DNA from: Asaia sp037151935
GTDB taxonomy: Bacteria > Pseudomonadota > Alphaproteobacteria > Acetobacterales > Acetobacteraceae
Length of the DNA: 64,000 nt
Direction: 5' to 3'
Assembly: GCF_051628905.1 (NCBI RefSeq)
Contig: NZ_CP157575.1
Span: 2,232,001-2,296,000, forward strand
The position numbers and the translations under genes are program-made. The notes beneath the pieces were generated by a model that ran no database searches, was not told the DNA's origin, and was given only the letters and a program-made list of their open reading frames with translations. Positions 8,014 through 16,929 of this stretch are shown here, piece after piece; position 1 is the stretch's first letter, and every line of letters starts with the position of its first letter.

Positions 8014-9144
8014 ATGGCAGGAAAGACGTCTGGTGGCTCTGGGGAGCTGATACGCTGGCTGGGGGTTGCGTCTCTGCCTTGCGTGCTGGCCGTCGGGTTT
8101 GCGGCTGCGGGGGGCTGGCTCAGTCCGCATCGTGTGACGCCCGACACACTGCTTGCTGCCCTTCAGGGCGTCGATGGCGCGCATCCGGGATTTCGGCGCA
8201 ATCACGCCAAGGGCGTTTGCGTGTCAGGCTGGTTTGAAGGCAATGGGCAGGCAGCGTCCTATTCTCCGGCCTTCGCATTCGATTCGAAGCGCGTGCCTGT
8301 GATCGGGCGCTTCGCGTTGGCAGGGGGAATGCCCTATCAGGGCGATGCACCCGGAAAGGTGCGCAGTATGGCCCTCGCGCTGAAAGGGCCGGATGGGCAG
8401 GAATGGCGCATGGGGCTGAACGATATCCCGGTCTTTCCCGTCAGTACGCCACAGGAATTCCAGGCGTTGCAACAGGCTGTCCGCCCCTTAGAGGGAACGG
8501 GCAAACCCGACCCGTTGGCGGTCAGGACATTCCGTGCCGCACATCCTTGGCTTGCTTCGGCAGGCAAGGCGCTGGCAGATCGACCGATCACGTCAGGTTT
8601 CGAAAACGACACGTATAGAAGCCTCGACAGTTTCGTGTTGCATGGCGTCGATGGGCGCAGCACGGCCATGCGGTTTGCGATGGTGCCTGAAGAGCAGAAA
8701 TTTGCCGATTTGCCGGGCCGGGGAGAGAACGCGTCGTTCGATCAGCTGGATGAGGCCGTTTCGGCCCATCCGTTACGCTGGACTCTCGTGCTGACGCTGG
8801 CGGGGGCGGGCGACGCAGTGAACGATCCGAGCCGGATCTGGTCGGCGCAGGATCGTCAGATTGCGGCGGGTACCCTTACCTTGACCCGTCTCGCGAGCGA
8901 GAAAGAGGGTGATTGCACCGGCATCACCTTCGATCCACTGATATTGCCCGAGGGTGTGGCGGCCTCGGACGATCCGGTTCTTCAGGCGCGTTCGGCAACT
9001 TATATGCGCTCTTTCGCCGAGCGCTCGCGGGAAAAACGACCCAGGCCTGCTTTCGACCCGGCGGTTTCGCCCGGTGGAAAGACCGACGAAAAATCCGGCG
9101 CGACACCCGGATCAGAGTCTGCTTCGCCGGAGAAAGCCTCATGA
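8014..9144 (+). CDS. Catalase-related peroxidase (SrpA-like), membrane-anchored
   Basis: A 376-residue small-subunit catalase-like haem protein. The distal histidine lies in FRRNHAKGVCVSGWF (H64), followed by PVIGRFALAGGMPYQGDAPGKVRSMALALKGPDGQEWRMGLNDIPVF. The proximal haem tyrosine is in QARSATYMRSFAERSRE. An N-terminal hydrophobic segment (residues 12-33) suggests export or membrane anchoring, so it would remove peroxide in the periplasm. The C-terminal 45 residues are Pro/Ser/Lys-rich and disordered. The start at ATG 8014 is chosen for GGGGA 10 bp upstream; 7990 (ATG) and 7987 (GTG) are in frame. The stop overlaps the next gene's start (ATGA), so both are made together. Confidence 0.88.
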   Translation: MAGKTSGGSGELIRWLGVASLPCVLAVGFAAAGGWLSPHRVTPDTLLAALQGVDGAHPGFRRNHAKGVCVSGWFEGNGQAASYSPAFAFDSKRVPVIGRFALAGGMPYQGDAPGKVRSMALALKGPDGQEWRMGLNDIPVFPVSTPQEFQALQQAVRPLEGTGKPDPLAVRTFRAAHPWLASAGKALADRPITSGFENDTYRSLDSFVLHGVDGRSTAMRFAMVPEEQKFADLPGRGENASFDQLDEAVSAHPLRWTLVLTLAGAGDAVNDPSRIWSAQDRQIAAGTLTLTRLASEKEGDCTGITFDPLILPEGVAASDDPVLQARSATYMRSFAERSREKRPRPAFDPAVSPGGKTDEKSGATPGSESASPEKAS

Positions 9145-9716
9145 ACCCGATCGTGTTTTTTGCGCGTACCTCGCGCGTTCTGCACTGGCTGATGGCCCTG
9201 TTGATTCTGATAATGCTGTTTGTGGGCGTGTTCATGGCGTCGAGTGTCGGGCCTGCCTATCATGCGCTTGTCGGGTTTCACCGCCCTCTCGGAATGGTCC
9301 TTCTGGCACTGGTCGTTTTGCGTCTGGTCAATCGCTTCTTCCACCGACCGCCCGCACTGCCTGCTGATCTGCCGCCGCTCATGGTTCTGGGGGCCAAGGC
9401 CTCGCACTGGGGGCTTTACACGCTGATGATGGCGCTGCCTCTCCTCGGCTGGGCCATGCTTTCGGCAGGCGGGTATCCAATTCCGCTTTTCGGAAATGGT
9501 TTTCTTCTGCCGCCCATTCTGCCGCATGACGCAGCCCTTTGGGGCTGGCTGCGGCTCGCCCATACGGTGCTGGCTTTCGCCCTGTTCGCCCTCATCATGG
9601 CGCATGGCGGGGCTGCTTTGTACCATTTCCTGATCCGTCGTGACGCTGTGCTGCAAAGCATGGTCGGCATCGGCTTGGTCTCTCCCGACCGGGAGCCTCC
9701 CGTCGCGCGTGACTGA
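9141..9716 (+). CDS. Cytochrome b561 family membrane protein
   Basis: A 191-residue protein with four predicted transmembrane helices (about 14-35, 45-62, 88-108 and 143-165). Histidines are suited to haem b binding: RVLHWLMAL in helix 1, LVGFHRPLGM in helix 2, ASHWGLYTLMMALPLLGW in helix 3 and RLAHTVLAF in helix 4. This is the bacterial b561 / YodB-type fold. It overlaps the catalase-like gene by 4 bp. The family pairing (SrpA-SrpB-like) suggests it passes quinol electrons to, or anchors, the periplasmic peroxidase; that role is inferred from context. Confidence 0.88.
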   Translation: MNPIVFFARTSRVLHWLMALLILIMLFVGVFMASSVGPAYHALVGFHRPLGMVLLALVVLRLVNRFFHRPPALPADLPPLMVLGAKASHWGLYTLMMALPLLGWAMLSAGGYPIPLFGNGFLLPPILPHDAALWGWLRLAHTVLAFALFALIMAHGGAALYHFLIRRDAVLQSMVGIGLVSPDREPPVARD

Positions 9717-9906
9717 GTGAGTGCCAAAAACATGCGAACGAGACCGATGGCTTGTCCCGTTCGATCGGGGTGGCAGCTCATCGTAAAGTGCCGTCAGGGC
9801 TGACGTGGATCTCGTGCACAACAGGCAACGCGTCCGAGACGAAACGATGTGTTGAAAGACGCCGGGCTCATGAGCAGCCCTTACAGCCAACCGCGTCACC
9901 GGACAC

Positions 9907-9935
9907 AAAAAAAGCGGCCCGAAAGCCGCTTTTTC
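9907..9935 (-). terminator. Intrinsic terminator of the exported protein gene
   Basis: GCGGC/GCCGC stem with flanking A and T runs on both sides. Read on the minus strand it is a G+C stem followed by seven U. It ends the gene finishing at 9957 and, being symmetric, may also stop transcription from the b561 gene. Confidence 0.8.
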
Positions 9936-9956
9936 CGTCGATCGAGAGACCGGTAA

Positions 9957-10415
9957 TCAGTCCTGGATCTGGAACGACAGACCCTGACCGCCAGCGGCGA
10001 GATGCGCACCGCGCGTTGCCGTGGTGATCTTGATCTTCACGCCATTGCTGTTGCTCAGGATGGCGCCGCCGATTCCGCGGTCGAGCGTGGCATCGCCATT
10101 CAGCGCACCGTAACCGCCGTCGAAATCATGCAGGTTCTTGAGGTTGTAGACGACACCCGTTGCTTCGATCTTCGAGAAACCGACTGCGGCGATATTTCCG
10201 CCCGAAATCTTGAAGCGATAGGTCTTGTGACCGAAGGTCAGCGTGCCCTGGCCCCAGGTATAGCCGATGCCCACATCGGCCGATTTGGCGGTGAGGGTGA
10301 TATGGCCGACCGGCGTGCCAAGCGCGTCGGGTGCGGCATGCGCTACGGGCATGACGGCCAGAGCGGCTGCAGCGAAGGTGGAAGCGGCAAGTGCCCGGCG
10401 GGTAAATGAGCGCAT
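9957..10415 (-). CDS. Exported protein, possibly DUF1134/EipA-like
   Basis: A 152-residue protein with a signal peptide (FTRRALAASTFAAAALAVMPVAHA, cut near residue 26). The mature part is Gly-rich and beta-strand-like: GIGYTWGQGTLTFGHKTYRFKISG, EATGVVYNLKNLHDFDGGYGA, and GVKIKITTATRGAHLAAGGQGLSF. This layout resembles small periplasmic proteins of the DUF1134/EipA type, but I am not certain of the family. The ATG at 10415 is chosen over an upstream TTG (10433) because GAGAGGA sits 9-15 bp upstream of it. A clear terminator follows the gene. Confidence 0.7.
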   Translation of the reverse strand: MRSFTRRALAASTFAAAALAVMPVAHAAPDALGTPVGHITLTAKSADVGIGYTWGQGTLTFGHKTYRFKISGGNIAAVGFSKIEATGVVYNLKNLHDFDGGYGALNGDATLDRGIGGAILSNSNGVKIKITTATRGAHLAAGGQGLSFQIQD

Positions 10416-10530
10416 CTGGATTGTTCCTCTCAAAAAGGGAATGCGTTGTGCAGCGTTAACTCACTGCATCAATTTTCGTTCCCGACCTGGCTTCAGATCG
10501 CGAGGCAGTGAAAACTAGGTCCCGATGCAC

Positions 10531-11526
10531 CTAGCCGCGTTGCGGCGGCGCCATGAAATCGGGTTCGATCGGGTCGGGAACATGGGCGCGCAGAATGGCC
10601 TCGATCTCGTTCTGGTCCTGAGCGCTCAATTCCCAGCCAAAGGCGTCGTCGATCCCGTCGATCTGTTCGGGCTTGCGTGCGCCCCAGAGCGCAACGGTTG
10701 GCCCCTGATCGAGTACCCAGCGAATGGCGAGGGCCAGCATCGATTTATCGTGGCGTGCGGCAATGGCCGTGAGCGCCTCGACAGCGGCCAGATAGCGGTC
10801 AAACACCGGTGGCTGGAATTTTGGATCGCTGCTCCTCAGATCGTCTTTCGGAAAGCGCGTCTCACCGGTCATTTTCCCGGCCAGAAGCCCGCGACAAAGG
10901 GGACCATAGGCCATCACGATTGCTTTATGTGCTTTCGCGTAGGGCAGGATATCGCGCTCGGTGGTCACGCGTTCGAAGAGGTTATAAGGCGGCTGGATCG
11001 TGCTGATCGAGGTGATTGCGGCAAAGCTGTCCATATCCTTGACGGAAAAATTGCTGACACCGATCGCCCTGATCTTGCCTTCCTGTCGCAGCTTTTCCAG
11101 CTCATGAGCCGTGTCTTCGACGGGGGTTTTGCCATCTGGCCAATGGACCTGCTCCAGATCGATCACGTCGGTCTTCAGGCGACGCAGCGAGGCCTCTACC
11201 TCTTGGCGCACACGCTCGGGGCGGCTGTCTCGATAGACTTTGTGGTCGTCTGTCCAGGCCAGACCGAGCTTTGTCGCCAGCACGACGTCCTTGCGTCTGC
11301 CGCCTTCCAGCGCGCGGCCGATGACTTCTTCACTATGGCCAAATCCGTAGACCGGAGCCGTGTCGATGAAGTTGATCCCGTTATCCAGAGCGCGGTGAAT
11401 GGTGCGTATGGCGTTGTCGTCATCGGGGCCGCCCCACATCCAGCCGCCAATCGCCCAGGTGCCGAGGGCGATGCGAGTCACGGGCTTGTCGATTCCCTCG
11501 ATGGTAATCCTGTCTGCTGTCTTCAT
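10531..11526 (-). CDS. Aldo/keto reductase
   Basis: A 331-residue NADPH-dependent (beta/alpha)8 oxidoreductase. The catalytic tetrad is visible: Asp and Tyr in FIDTAPVYGFGHSEEVIG, Lys in VVLATKLGLAW, His in DLEQVHWPD. The NADP-binding C-terminal part is GPTVALWGARKPEQIDG. It reduces an aldehyde or ketone; in acetic acid bacteria such enzymes act on sugars and keto-acids, but the substrate here is unknown. ATG 11526 is chosen because ACGGAG precedes it; a further in-frame ATG at 11565 lacks a ribosome-binding site. Confidence 0.9.
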   Translation of the reverse strand: MKTADRITIEGIDKPVTRIALGTWAIGGWMWGGPDDDNAIRTIHRALDNGINFIDTAPVYGFGHSEEVIGRALEGGRRKDVVLATKLGLAWTDDHKVYRDSRPERVRQEVEASLRRLKTDVIDLEQVHWPDGKTPVEDTAHELEKLRQEGKIRAIGVSNFSVKDMDSFAAITSISTIQPPYNLFERVTTERDILPYAKAHKAIVMAYGPLCRGLLAGKMTGETRFPKDDLRSSDPKFQPPVFDRYLAAVEALTAIAARHDKSMLALAIRWVLDQGPTVALWGARKPEQIDGIDDAFGWELSAQDQNEIEAILRAHVPDPIEPDFMAPPQRG

Positions 11527-11630
11527 GATCTTGCTCCGTCCGGAAATGGTGACATCGCGTTCCATACGGTTGCACAGGGTAATCGTTGCCTCACTTGCGC
11601 CCTGTGCAGTGACGAGGCATCACCATTTTC

Positions 11631-12923
11631 ATGACCAGAACCGATCGTTTTATGCCTGTGCTTGATCGTCTCGGCCTCGGGATGACGCTGCTATTGCCGG
11701 TGTTCCTGACCCATGGCCGGATCTTTTCGGAGATCATGATGGATCTGCTTGCGCTTGGCCTGTTGGCGCGCTCCGCATTGGGGCTGGGCTGGGGCTGGGC
11801 GCGTCAGTTCTGGGTGCGTGTGGCCCTGCTCTGGTGGGGATGGCAGATCGTATGTTCATTGCCCCACATCGGGCTGGGCTCATCCCAGGCGCTGACACAG
11901 GCCGTGCTGGCCATCCGCTTTCCGCTTATGGCTGCTGCGTTGCAGGTCTGGACGCTATCGACGGACAAGGCGCGCCGCAGCATGGCCTGGATGCTGGTCG
12001 CGTGCTGTCTCTATTTCGTGATGCAATTCGTCGTTCAGGCGGTGTTCGGTCATAACCTGTTCGGCTATCCACGTTATTTCGATGGCACGCTGACCGGCCC
12101 CTATGCTCATCCGCGCGCTGCGGCGCCCTTTTCGCGCCTCGTTCTGCCGGTCATGATGCTGGGCTGCGCGTGGCTGGTTGCCCATGCTGGCAAAAACGGG
12201 GTGACACCCGATCGCGCTGCAAAGTTGCGCGGCTTTCTGGCCATGAGCCTTCTGGCTATCGGTGTGGTTGGGCTGATGGTTCTTGCCGGACAACGTATCC
12301 CGATGGCGCTGACGATTCTGGGCATGGCCGTCTGCGCACTGTTCTATCGCCCTCTGCGCCCCGCCGCGCTGGCGGCCTTGTGCAGCCTGCCGGTGCTGGT
12401 GCTTCTGGCGCGTCTTCTTGCGCCTCAGGCCTTCCATCATCTCATCATTCTCGCAGCGCAGCAGCTCTCCCATTTCTGGCAGTCGCATTACGGTCTGGTT
12501 TTCACCCGCGCGGTCGTCATGGCACAGGCTCATCCCGTCACCGGGCTCGGTTACGACGCGTTTCGCCATGCCTGCGCCAATCCTGCCTATCAGCACGGGC
12601 TTTTCTGGTTGAGCTCCGCGCAAGATGGGGGGGGGACGAACATATGCGTGCAGCATGCGCATAATCACTACCTTCAGGCCTTAACCAATGCCGGTCTGCC
12701 AGGGCTGTTCCTCTTCGGAGGACTGGTTTTTGCCTGTCTGCGGGCGCTCTGGCCCGTGCAGGGCGCGCATCATGCCTGGCGCATCGGGCTGTTTGCCGCT
12801 TTTTTCGTGCAGGAATGGCCGTTGGCCTCTGCCAGCGATTTTCTCAATCTCCCGCTCGGTGGCTGGGCGTTCATGCTGCTCGGTGTGGGGCTTGCCGAGG
12901 CTGTCGCCTCAGAGCCTGTCTAG
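11631..12923 (+). CDS. O-antigen ligase / polymerase-like membrane protein
   Basis: A 430-residue polytopic inner-membrane protein with about ten hydrophobic helices. The Wzy_C/WaaL-type motif region is visible: TGPYAHPRAAAPFSRLVLPVMM in the middle, a periplasmic Arg-rich GQRIPMALTILGM, and the late loop VTGLGYDAFRHAC...QHAHNHYLQALTNAGLPGLFLFG. The H-N-H and Arg residues are the usual catalytic-loop signature. It would join polysaccharide to lipid A core or to protein, or polymerise it. An uninterrupted G9 run (12627-12635) encodes Gly-Gly-Gly in the periplasmic loop, and +/-1 changes would truncate the protein (see findings). Confidence 0.82.
   Translation: MTRTDRFMPVLDRLGLGMTLLLPVFLTHGRIFSEIMMDLLALGLLARSALGLGWGWARQFWVRVALLWWGWQIVCSLPHIGLGSSQALTQAVLAIRFPLMAAALQVWTLSTDKARRSMAWMLVACCLYFVMQFVVQAVFGHNLFGYPRYFDGTLTGPYAHPRAAAPFSRLVLPVMMLGCAWLVAHAGKNGVTPDRAAKLRGFLAMSLLAIGVVGLMVLAGQRIPMALTILGMAVCALFYRPLRPAALAALCSLPVLVLLARLLAPQAFHHLIILAAQQLSHFWQSHYGLVFTRAVVMAQAHPVTGLGYDAFRHACANPAYQHGLFWLSSAQDGGGTNICVQHAHNHYLQALTNAGLPGLFLFGGLVFACLRALWPVQGAHHAWRIGLFAAFFVQEWPLASASDFLNLPLGGWAFMLLGVGLAEAVASEPV
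12627..12635 (+). repeat. G9 homopolymer in the O-antigen ligase-like gene
   Basis: Nine consecutive G, encoding codons 333-335 (Gly3). Loss of one G reads to TAA about 45 bp later; gain of one G reads to TAA about 30 bp later. The deposited state is the full-length ON frame. Confidence 0.9.
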
Positions 12924-13043
12924 AAAGCCGTTGACTGATAACTCCGGCTCTGGATGCTGATGGTCAACCTGACATTGGCAGACAGCTTTGAGAGGGACGG
13001 GGCAGAAGCTTTTGGAGATCCCCTCCGACACCAGGTCGTTTGT

Positions 13044-14081
13044 TCAACGCTCGGGAGCTGGCCAGCTTCTGCGTAGGATGTAGATCGGGCGGCTCTTTGT
13101 TTCTTCGTAAATGCGACCGATGTATTCCCCTATCACACCGAGTGCGATTAGCTGCACGCCACCGAGGAATAATATGGCCACAATGATGGACGGATAACCA
13201 TTCACAGGGTTGCCTACCAGCAAGGTGCGAAACATGACGAATGCACCATATAGAATCGAGAGGATTGCAGTGGCCAATCCGATATAAGAAGCTAAGCGCA
13301 AAGGCACTTGGCTGAACGACGTAATGCCTTCGATCGCGAAGTTCCATAGGCGCCAGTAATTCCAACTGGTCTTTCCGGCATAACGACCGGCCCGGCGATA
13401 AGTGATGGTCGCTGTGCGAAAACCAACCCATACGAACATGCCCTTCATGAAGCGCCGCCGTTCAGGCATCTGTCGCAGGGCATCGATCGCAGGCTTTGAA
13501 AGAAGGCGAAAATCCCCTGTGTCGCGGGGGATAGGAACATCACTCAAGTGGTTAATGATGCGATAGAAAAGATGAGCAGTGCCCCTTTTAATCCAACCTT
13601 CGCCATCCCTAGCCTCGCGCAACGCGTTGACGACCTCGAAGCCTTCGCGCCACTTGTCGATGAGCGCCGGAATGATCTCCGGTGGATCCTGAAGATCGGC
13701 ATCCAGCGGGATGACGGCCTGGCCCATGGCCATGTCGAGCCCGGCAGTCATTGCGGCTTCTTTGCCAAAATTGCGGGAAAGATCCGCTACCCGAACCCTA
13801 GGGTCGCGTCGATGCAAATCCACGAGCATAGGAAGTGTCTGATCACGGCTTCCGTCGTTGATGCAAACAATCTCCCAACTCAGTGCTGTCGTATCAAGCA
13901 CGGCTCGTAATCTATCGTATAGAGCTGCAAGATTAGCTTCTTCGTTATGACAGGGCACAACAATAGAGATGACAGGTGTCGCGGTTAATGTTTGGGGATC
14001 ACTCAGATGTACGCTCGGGATCCGCGGGCTATCGGCGGGTTTTTCTAGAGGGGCGTTGGTGCCCGGCTGACTGCTGCTCAT
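13044..14081 (-). CDS. GtrB/ArnC-like polyprenyl-phosphate glycosyltransferase (GT2)
   Basis: A 345-residue GT2 enzyme. The catalytic domain shows ISIVVPCHNEEANL, the acidic CINDGSRDQT, the DXD-like PLDADLQDPPE, and the RXXR-like SKPAIDALRQMPERRRFMKG. Two C-terminal transmembrane helices follow (about 272-297 and 308-328), as in GtrB/DPM-type enzymes that put a sugar on undecaprenyl phosphate. The ATG at 14081 has GAAAGG upstream; a longer frame to 14156 is less likely. It stands divergent to a large GT-C-like membrane protein, which could use the lipid-linked sugar to decorate surface glycans in the manner of gtr loci. No GtrA flippase is adjacent. Confidence 0.87.
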   Translation of the reverse strand: MSSSQPGTNAPLEKPADSPRIPSVHLSDPQTLTATPVISIVVPCHNEEANLAALYDRLRAVLDTTALSWEIVCINDGSRDQTLPMLVDLHRRDPRVRVADLSRNFGKEAAMTAGLDMAMGQAVIPLDADLQDPPEIIPALIDKWREGFEVVNALREARDGEGWIKRGTAHLFYRIINHLSDVPIPRDTGDFRLLSKPAIDALRQMPERRRFMKGMFVWVGFRTATITYRRAGRYAGKTSWNYWRLWNFAIEGITSFSQVPLRLASYIGLATAILSILYGAFVMFRTLLVGNPVNGYPSIIVAILFLGGVQLIALGVIGEYIGRIYEETKSRPIYILRRSWPAPER

Positions 14082-14444
14082 TGCGATGCCTTTCGAGAAA
14101 GAGAATGCGAGCAGCATCCGTGCCAGCATGTGTAGGGTATCGATAGCGTGGCACAAAATACCCGATATTGCCGGCGAAAGACATTACGAAGCTACGATTT
14201 TTTTCGAGCGCCATTTTTTTAGCCTCGATGGAGAAAAAATACACTGTGCTCTTTTATAATGACAAATGATGTAGTGTGTGGGTGCGCGAGGGATTGCCTG
14301 AAAACAAACCGTTCGGTGATATTTTAAATATTTTGCTCAAGGTCATTCCGATTGTGAGTCCGAAGGGCGAAAGAGCGCGTATCGAAGCGTCAGAAATTAT
14401 CCGTCAGAGAGAAAGAATATGCTGAGGAAGCGCAGCCATGTTTC
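14082..14444. other. AT-rich divergent intergenic region between two glycan genes
   Basis: These 363 bp separate the GT2 (minus) and GT-C-like (plus) genes and must hold both promoters. The sequence is clearly AT-richer than its surroundings (for example around 14200-14340). I see no RNA gene, convincing ORF or repeat. A good ribosome-binding site (GAGGAAG, near 14424) precedes a short dead-end ATG (14438) that stops after four codons, 7 bp before the real ATG at 14445. Confidence 0.5.
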
Positions 14445-15869
14445 ATGACTAATCCCAATACAACAGAGAATACCTTACAAGAGGTTGAGATCGGGCAGAG
14501 GAATCGACATCGGCTTGCGTGGCTCGCCGATCCCATTACGATATCTTCATTACTTGCCTGGATTGCGTTTCTTTTCCATGCCTATCTGCTGCCAGCGGGG
14601 CATTGGCAAGCTGATGATTATATCATGACCGGCCTTGCTAAGACGGCTGGTTTGAAGGGCTTTGTGGATCGTATGTTCGGGTGGAGCCCGAGACCCGTCG
14701 CAGAGTTGATCAATTATGGGTATTTTTCCCTCGTCAGCATCTTCAACCGTCCTTTGATCGGGTCATTCCTATGCGTTCTCTGGGGGGGGGCCTATCTGGG
14801 GCTAGCCCTGTGTAGCTGGCTCGCTGGGATAAGGCGGCCTCTTTGTCTGGCGATTTTATGGTTCGCTCTCGTTCTTCTCATGGCAAAACCCGGGGAAATG
14901 TTTTTTTGGCCCACAGGGGCAGACGTTTATCTCCCCTGCTGGGCGGCGTTTGCCGCAGCCTCAGTATTGCAGCGCTCAACCGGACGATCTCTTTCGGTTC
15001 TGTTATCGATATCCCTGCTGATTGCCGCTTTCTGCTCAGAGATTGGTGCCGTCACCGTGCTGCTTTACACCGGACTGCGGACTGTTGGATTGCTGATCAA
15101 GGGAGAAACGCGCTCCAGTATCATCGCACTGGTTCTCCCTGCGCTAGCTGCATTAGCGGTTTGCCTCATTGTTCAGATCCATCGTGTCCAGGTTGATCGA
15201 GAGATCATGGATGCTGGTTCCCACCTGGCGGGGCACTGGATCCCCAGCGCGATTGCCGCGGTTCCCAGCTTCGGACGGGAGTTGCTCGGTATTCAGGGCA
15301 TGCCACTCTGGCTCGCCGCACTCGTAAAGCTGTGTTTGCTTCTGTCTCTGGGGGGACTGCTTGGCGAGAGCCGTACTCAGCGTCTACCTGCTTTGTTATG
15401 GGCTGCAGCTTTACTCTTGGGTGCTTTTATTGCGATCGTTTTGGCTTTTCATCAATTTGGTAATCTCTGCTGTGAGAGGCATGCAACTCTTCGTCAGGGA
15501 ATGATCTTTCTTGCGATTGCAGTTTTCTCGACAGCTTTGGGGCATCAGGCCTGGAACGTCCGCAGATGGCTGCTCCCAATAGCAGTGATTATCCTGATGG
15601 GCTTTCGCGTTGACCCACTTTTGCACGACTTGTCGATCCGGCATCAGATCATGGTTATGCGGCAGGAAAGCTGGCACTCCGGGTTGAGTCACGAACCGAA
15701 AATGCAGATGACCGTCGGTCCGGAGACACGGTTACTTTCATCCGATGCGCTCCCTCCCGGAACGTATCACCGCCAATCACGGAGTGCTCCAGGCGATACG
15801 CCATGGTACGCGTGGGGTATCATGATGCTGTTCGATAAAGATGACCTGCAAATCACAATGGCGCATTAG
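14445..15869 (+). CDS. Large GT-C-like membrane protein, surface-glycan associated
   Basis: A 474-residue protein with about ten transmembrane helices. An acidic pair in the first periplasmic loop (GHWQADDYIMTGL, near residue 58) is the typical metal/catalytic motif position of GT-C glycosyltransferases. Further aromatic loops follow (GWSPRPVAELINYGYFSL, KPGEMFFWPTGADVYLPCW). The C-terminal 90 residues are soluble. The exact family is not recognised; a role in modifying O-antigen or exopolysaccharide with a lipid-linked sugar is inferred from the divergent GtrB-like GT2 and nearby O-antigen ligase. A G9 run (14782-14790) lies in codons 113-116, where +/-1 slippage stops translation at once. 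Confidence 0.7.
   Translation: MTNPNTTENTLQEVEIGQRNRHRLAWLADPITISSLLAWIAFLFHAYLLPAGHWQADDYIMTGLAKTAGLKGFVDRMFGWSPRPVAELINYGYFSLVSIFNRPLIGSFLCVLWGGAYLGLALCSWLAGIRRPLCLAILWFALVLLMAKPGEMFFWPTGADVYLPCWAAFAAASVLQRSTGRSLSVLLSISLLIAAFCSEIGAVTVLLYTGLRTVGLLIKGETRSSIIALVLPALAALAVCLIVQIHRVQVDREIMDAGSHLAGHWIPSAIAAVPSFGRELLGIQGMPLWLAALVKLCLLLSLGGLLGESRTQRLPALLWAAALLLGAFIAIVLAFHQFGNLCCERHATLRQGMIFLAIAVFSTALGHQAWNVRRWLLPIAVIILMGFRVDPLLHDLSIRHQIMVMRQESWHSGLSHEPKMQMTVGPETRLLSSDALPPGTYHRQSRSAPGDTPWYAWGIMMLFDKDDLQITMAH
14782..14790 (+). repeat. G9 homopolymer in the GT-C-like gene
   Basis: Nine consecutive G inside TGG-GGG-GGG-GCC. Loss of one G gives TAG 15-20 bp later; gain of one G gives TAG about 30 bp later. 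The current length keeps the frame open. Confidence 0.9.
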
Positions 15870-15966
15870 GATCAGGCGTTGCAGTGGCAGACACCTCTGT
15901 TCCTCCCTCGTCTGCCACCCTATATGCTGAGCCCAAAGCAACCCCTCGCTAGCACCCGGAGTGCCG

Positions 15967-16929
15967 ATGTCAGAGACCAAGATCCCCGTCACCGTTCTCA
16001 CAGGCTTTCTCGGCGCTGGGAAAACCACGTTGCTCAACCATATTCTTGCCACTGAGCACGGACGCAAATATGCCGTGCTCGTCAATGAATTCGGTGAGCT
16101 TGGCGTCGATGGCGATCTGGTCGTCGATGCGGATGAAGAGGTTTTCGAGACCAATAACGGCTGCATCTGCTGCACGGTCCGTGGCGATCTGATCCGTATT
16201 CTGGGCAGTCTGCTGCGCCGTCGCGGCAAGTTCGATGGCATCATTGTCGAGACCACAGGCCTCGCCGATCCGGCGCCTGTCGCCCAGACCTTTTTCGTCG
16301 ATGAGAACCTGCGCGAAAAGTCCCGGCTGGATGCAGTCGTGACTGTCGTTGACGCCTATAACGTCATGCAGACTCTCGATGAGAGCCCCGAAGCCGTCAG
16401 TCAGGTGGCGTTCGCGGATGTGATCATTCTCAACAAGACCGATCTCGTCGATGAGGCCGGTCTCGAGGCCATTGAGGCCCGTCTGCGTGGGATCAATGTC
16501 AGCGTGCAGATCCATCGCGCCTGTCATAGTGCGGTTGCGCTGAGCAATGTGCTCGATCAGGGCGGGTTCGATCTTGAGCGCGCGCTGGAGACCATGCCCG
16601 ATTTCCTTGAAAACACCGAGCATTCGCATGAGGAGGGCGTGACCAGCATGTCCTTCTCCGTGTCAGAACCGCTCGACGAGCCGCGCTTTCAGGCCTGGAT
16701 CGGTGCGCTGCTTCAGGAGCGTGGGGCCGATATTCTGCGTTCGAAGGGTATCCTGCATTTTGCCGGTCAGGAGGAGCGCTTTGCGTTTCAGGCCGTGCAT
16801 ATGATGGCTGACGGCGATTACATCGGCAAAGGCAAGGAAGGGGACAGCAAGGAGTCCCGTATCGTGTTTATCGGGCGCGACCTCAACCGTCCGCAGCTTC
16901 GTCGTGGCTTCGAGAGCTGCCGCGCATGA
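15967..16929 (+). CDS. COG0523 (CobW/ZigA-type) metal-chaperone GTPase
   Basis: A 320-residue G3E-family GTPase. The P-loop is GFLGAGKTT (residues 10-18), the metal-binding CXCC motif is GCICC, the Walker B region is DGIIVETTGLADPAP, and the guanine-specificity NKTD lies in ILNKTDLVDEAG. The C-terminal CobW_C domain has ILRSKGILHFAGQEERFAFQAVHMM. Family members hand zinc, cobalt or another metal to client proteins. The ATG at 15967 with GGAG 7 bp upstream is preferred over GTG 15961. Its stop overlaps the next start by 4 bp. Despite the cobalamin genes nearby, the WD40 partner argues for a zinc-homeostasis-type COG0523 rather than CobW proper; this is inference. Confidence 0.88.
   Translation: MSETKIPVTVLTGFLGAGKTTLLNHILATEHGRKYAVLVNEFGELGVDGDLVVDADEEVFETNNGCICCTVRGDLIRILGSLLRRRGKFDGIIVETTGLADPAPVAQTFFVDENLREKSRLDAVVTVVDAYNVMQTLDESPEAVSQVAFADVIILNKTDLVDEAGLEAIEARLRGINVSVQIHRACHSAVALSNVLDQGGFDLERALETMPDFLENTEHSHEEGVTSMSFSVSEPLDEPRFQAWIGALLQERGADILRSKGILHFAGQEERFAFQAVHMMADGDYIGKGKEGDSKESRIVFIGRDLNRPQLRRGFESCRA

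Noticed and set aside
9752..10027. 91-codon plus-strand frame after the b561 gene
   Set aside because: It runs through the terminator at 9907-9935 and into the antisense of the exported-protein gene; composition is not protein-like.
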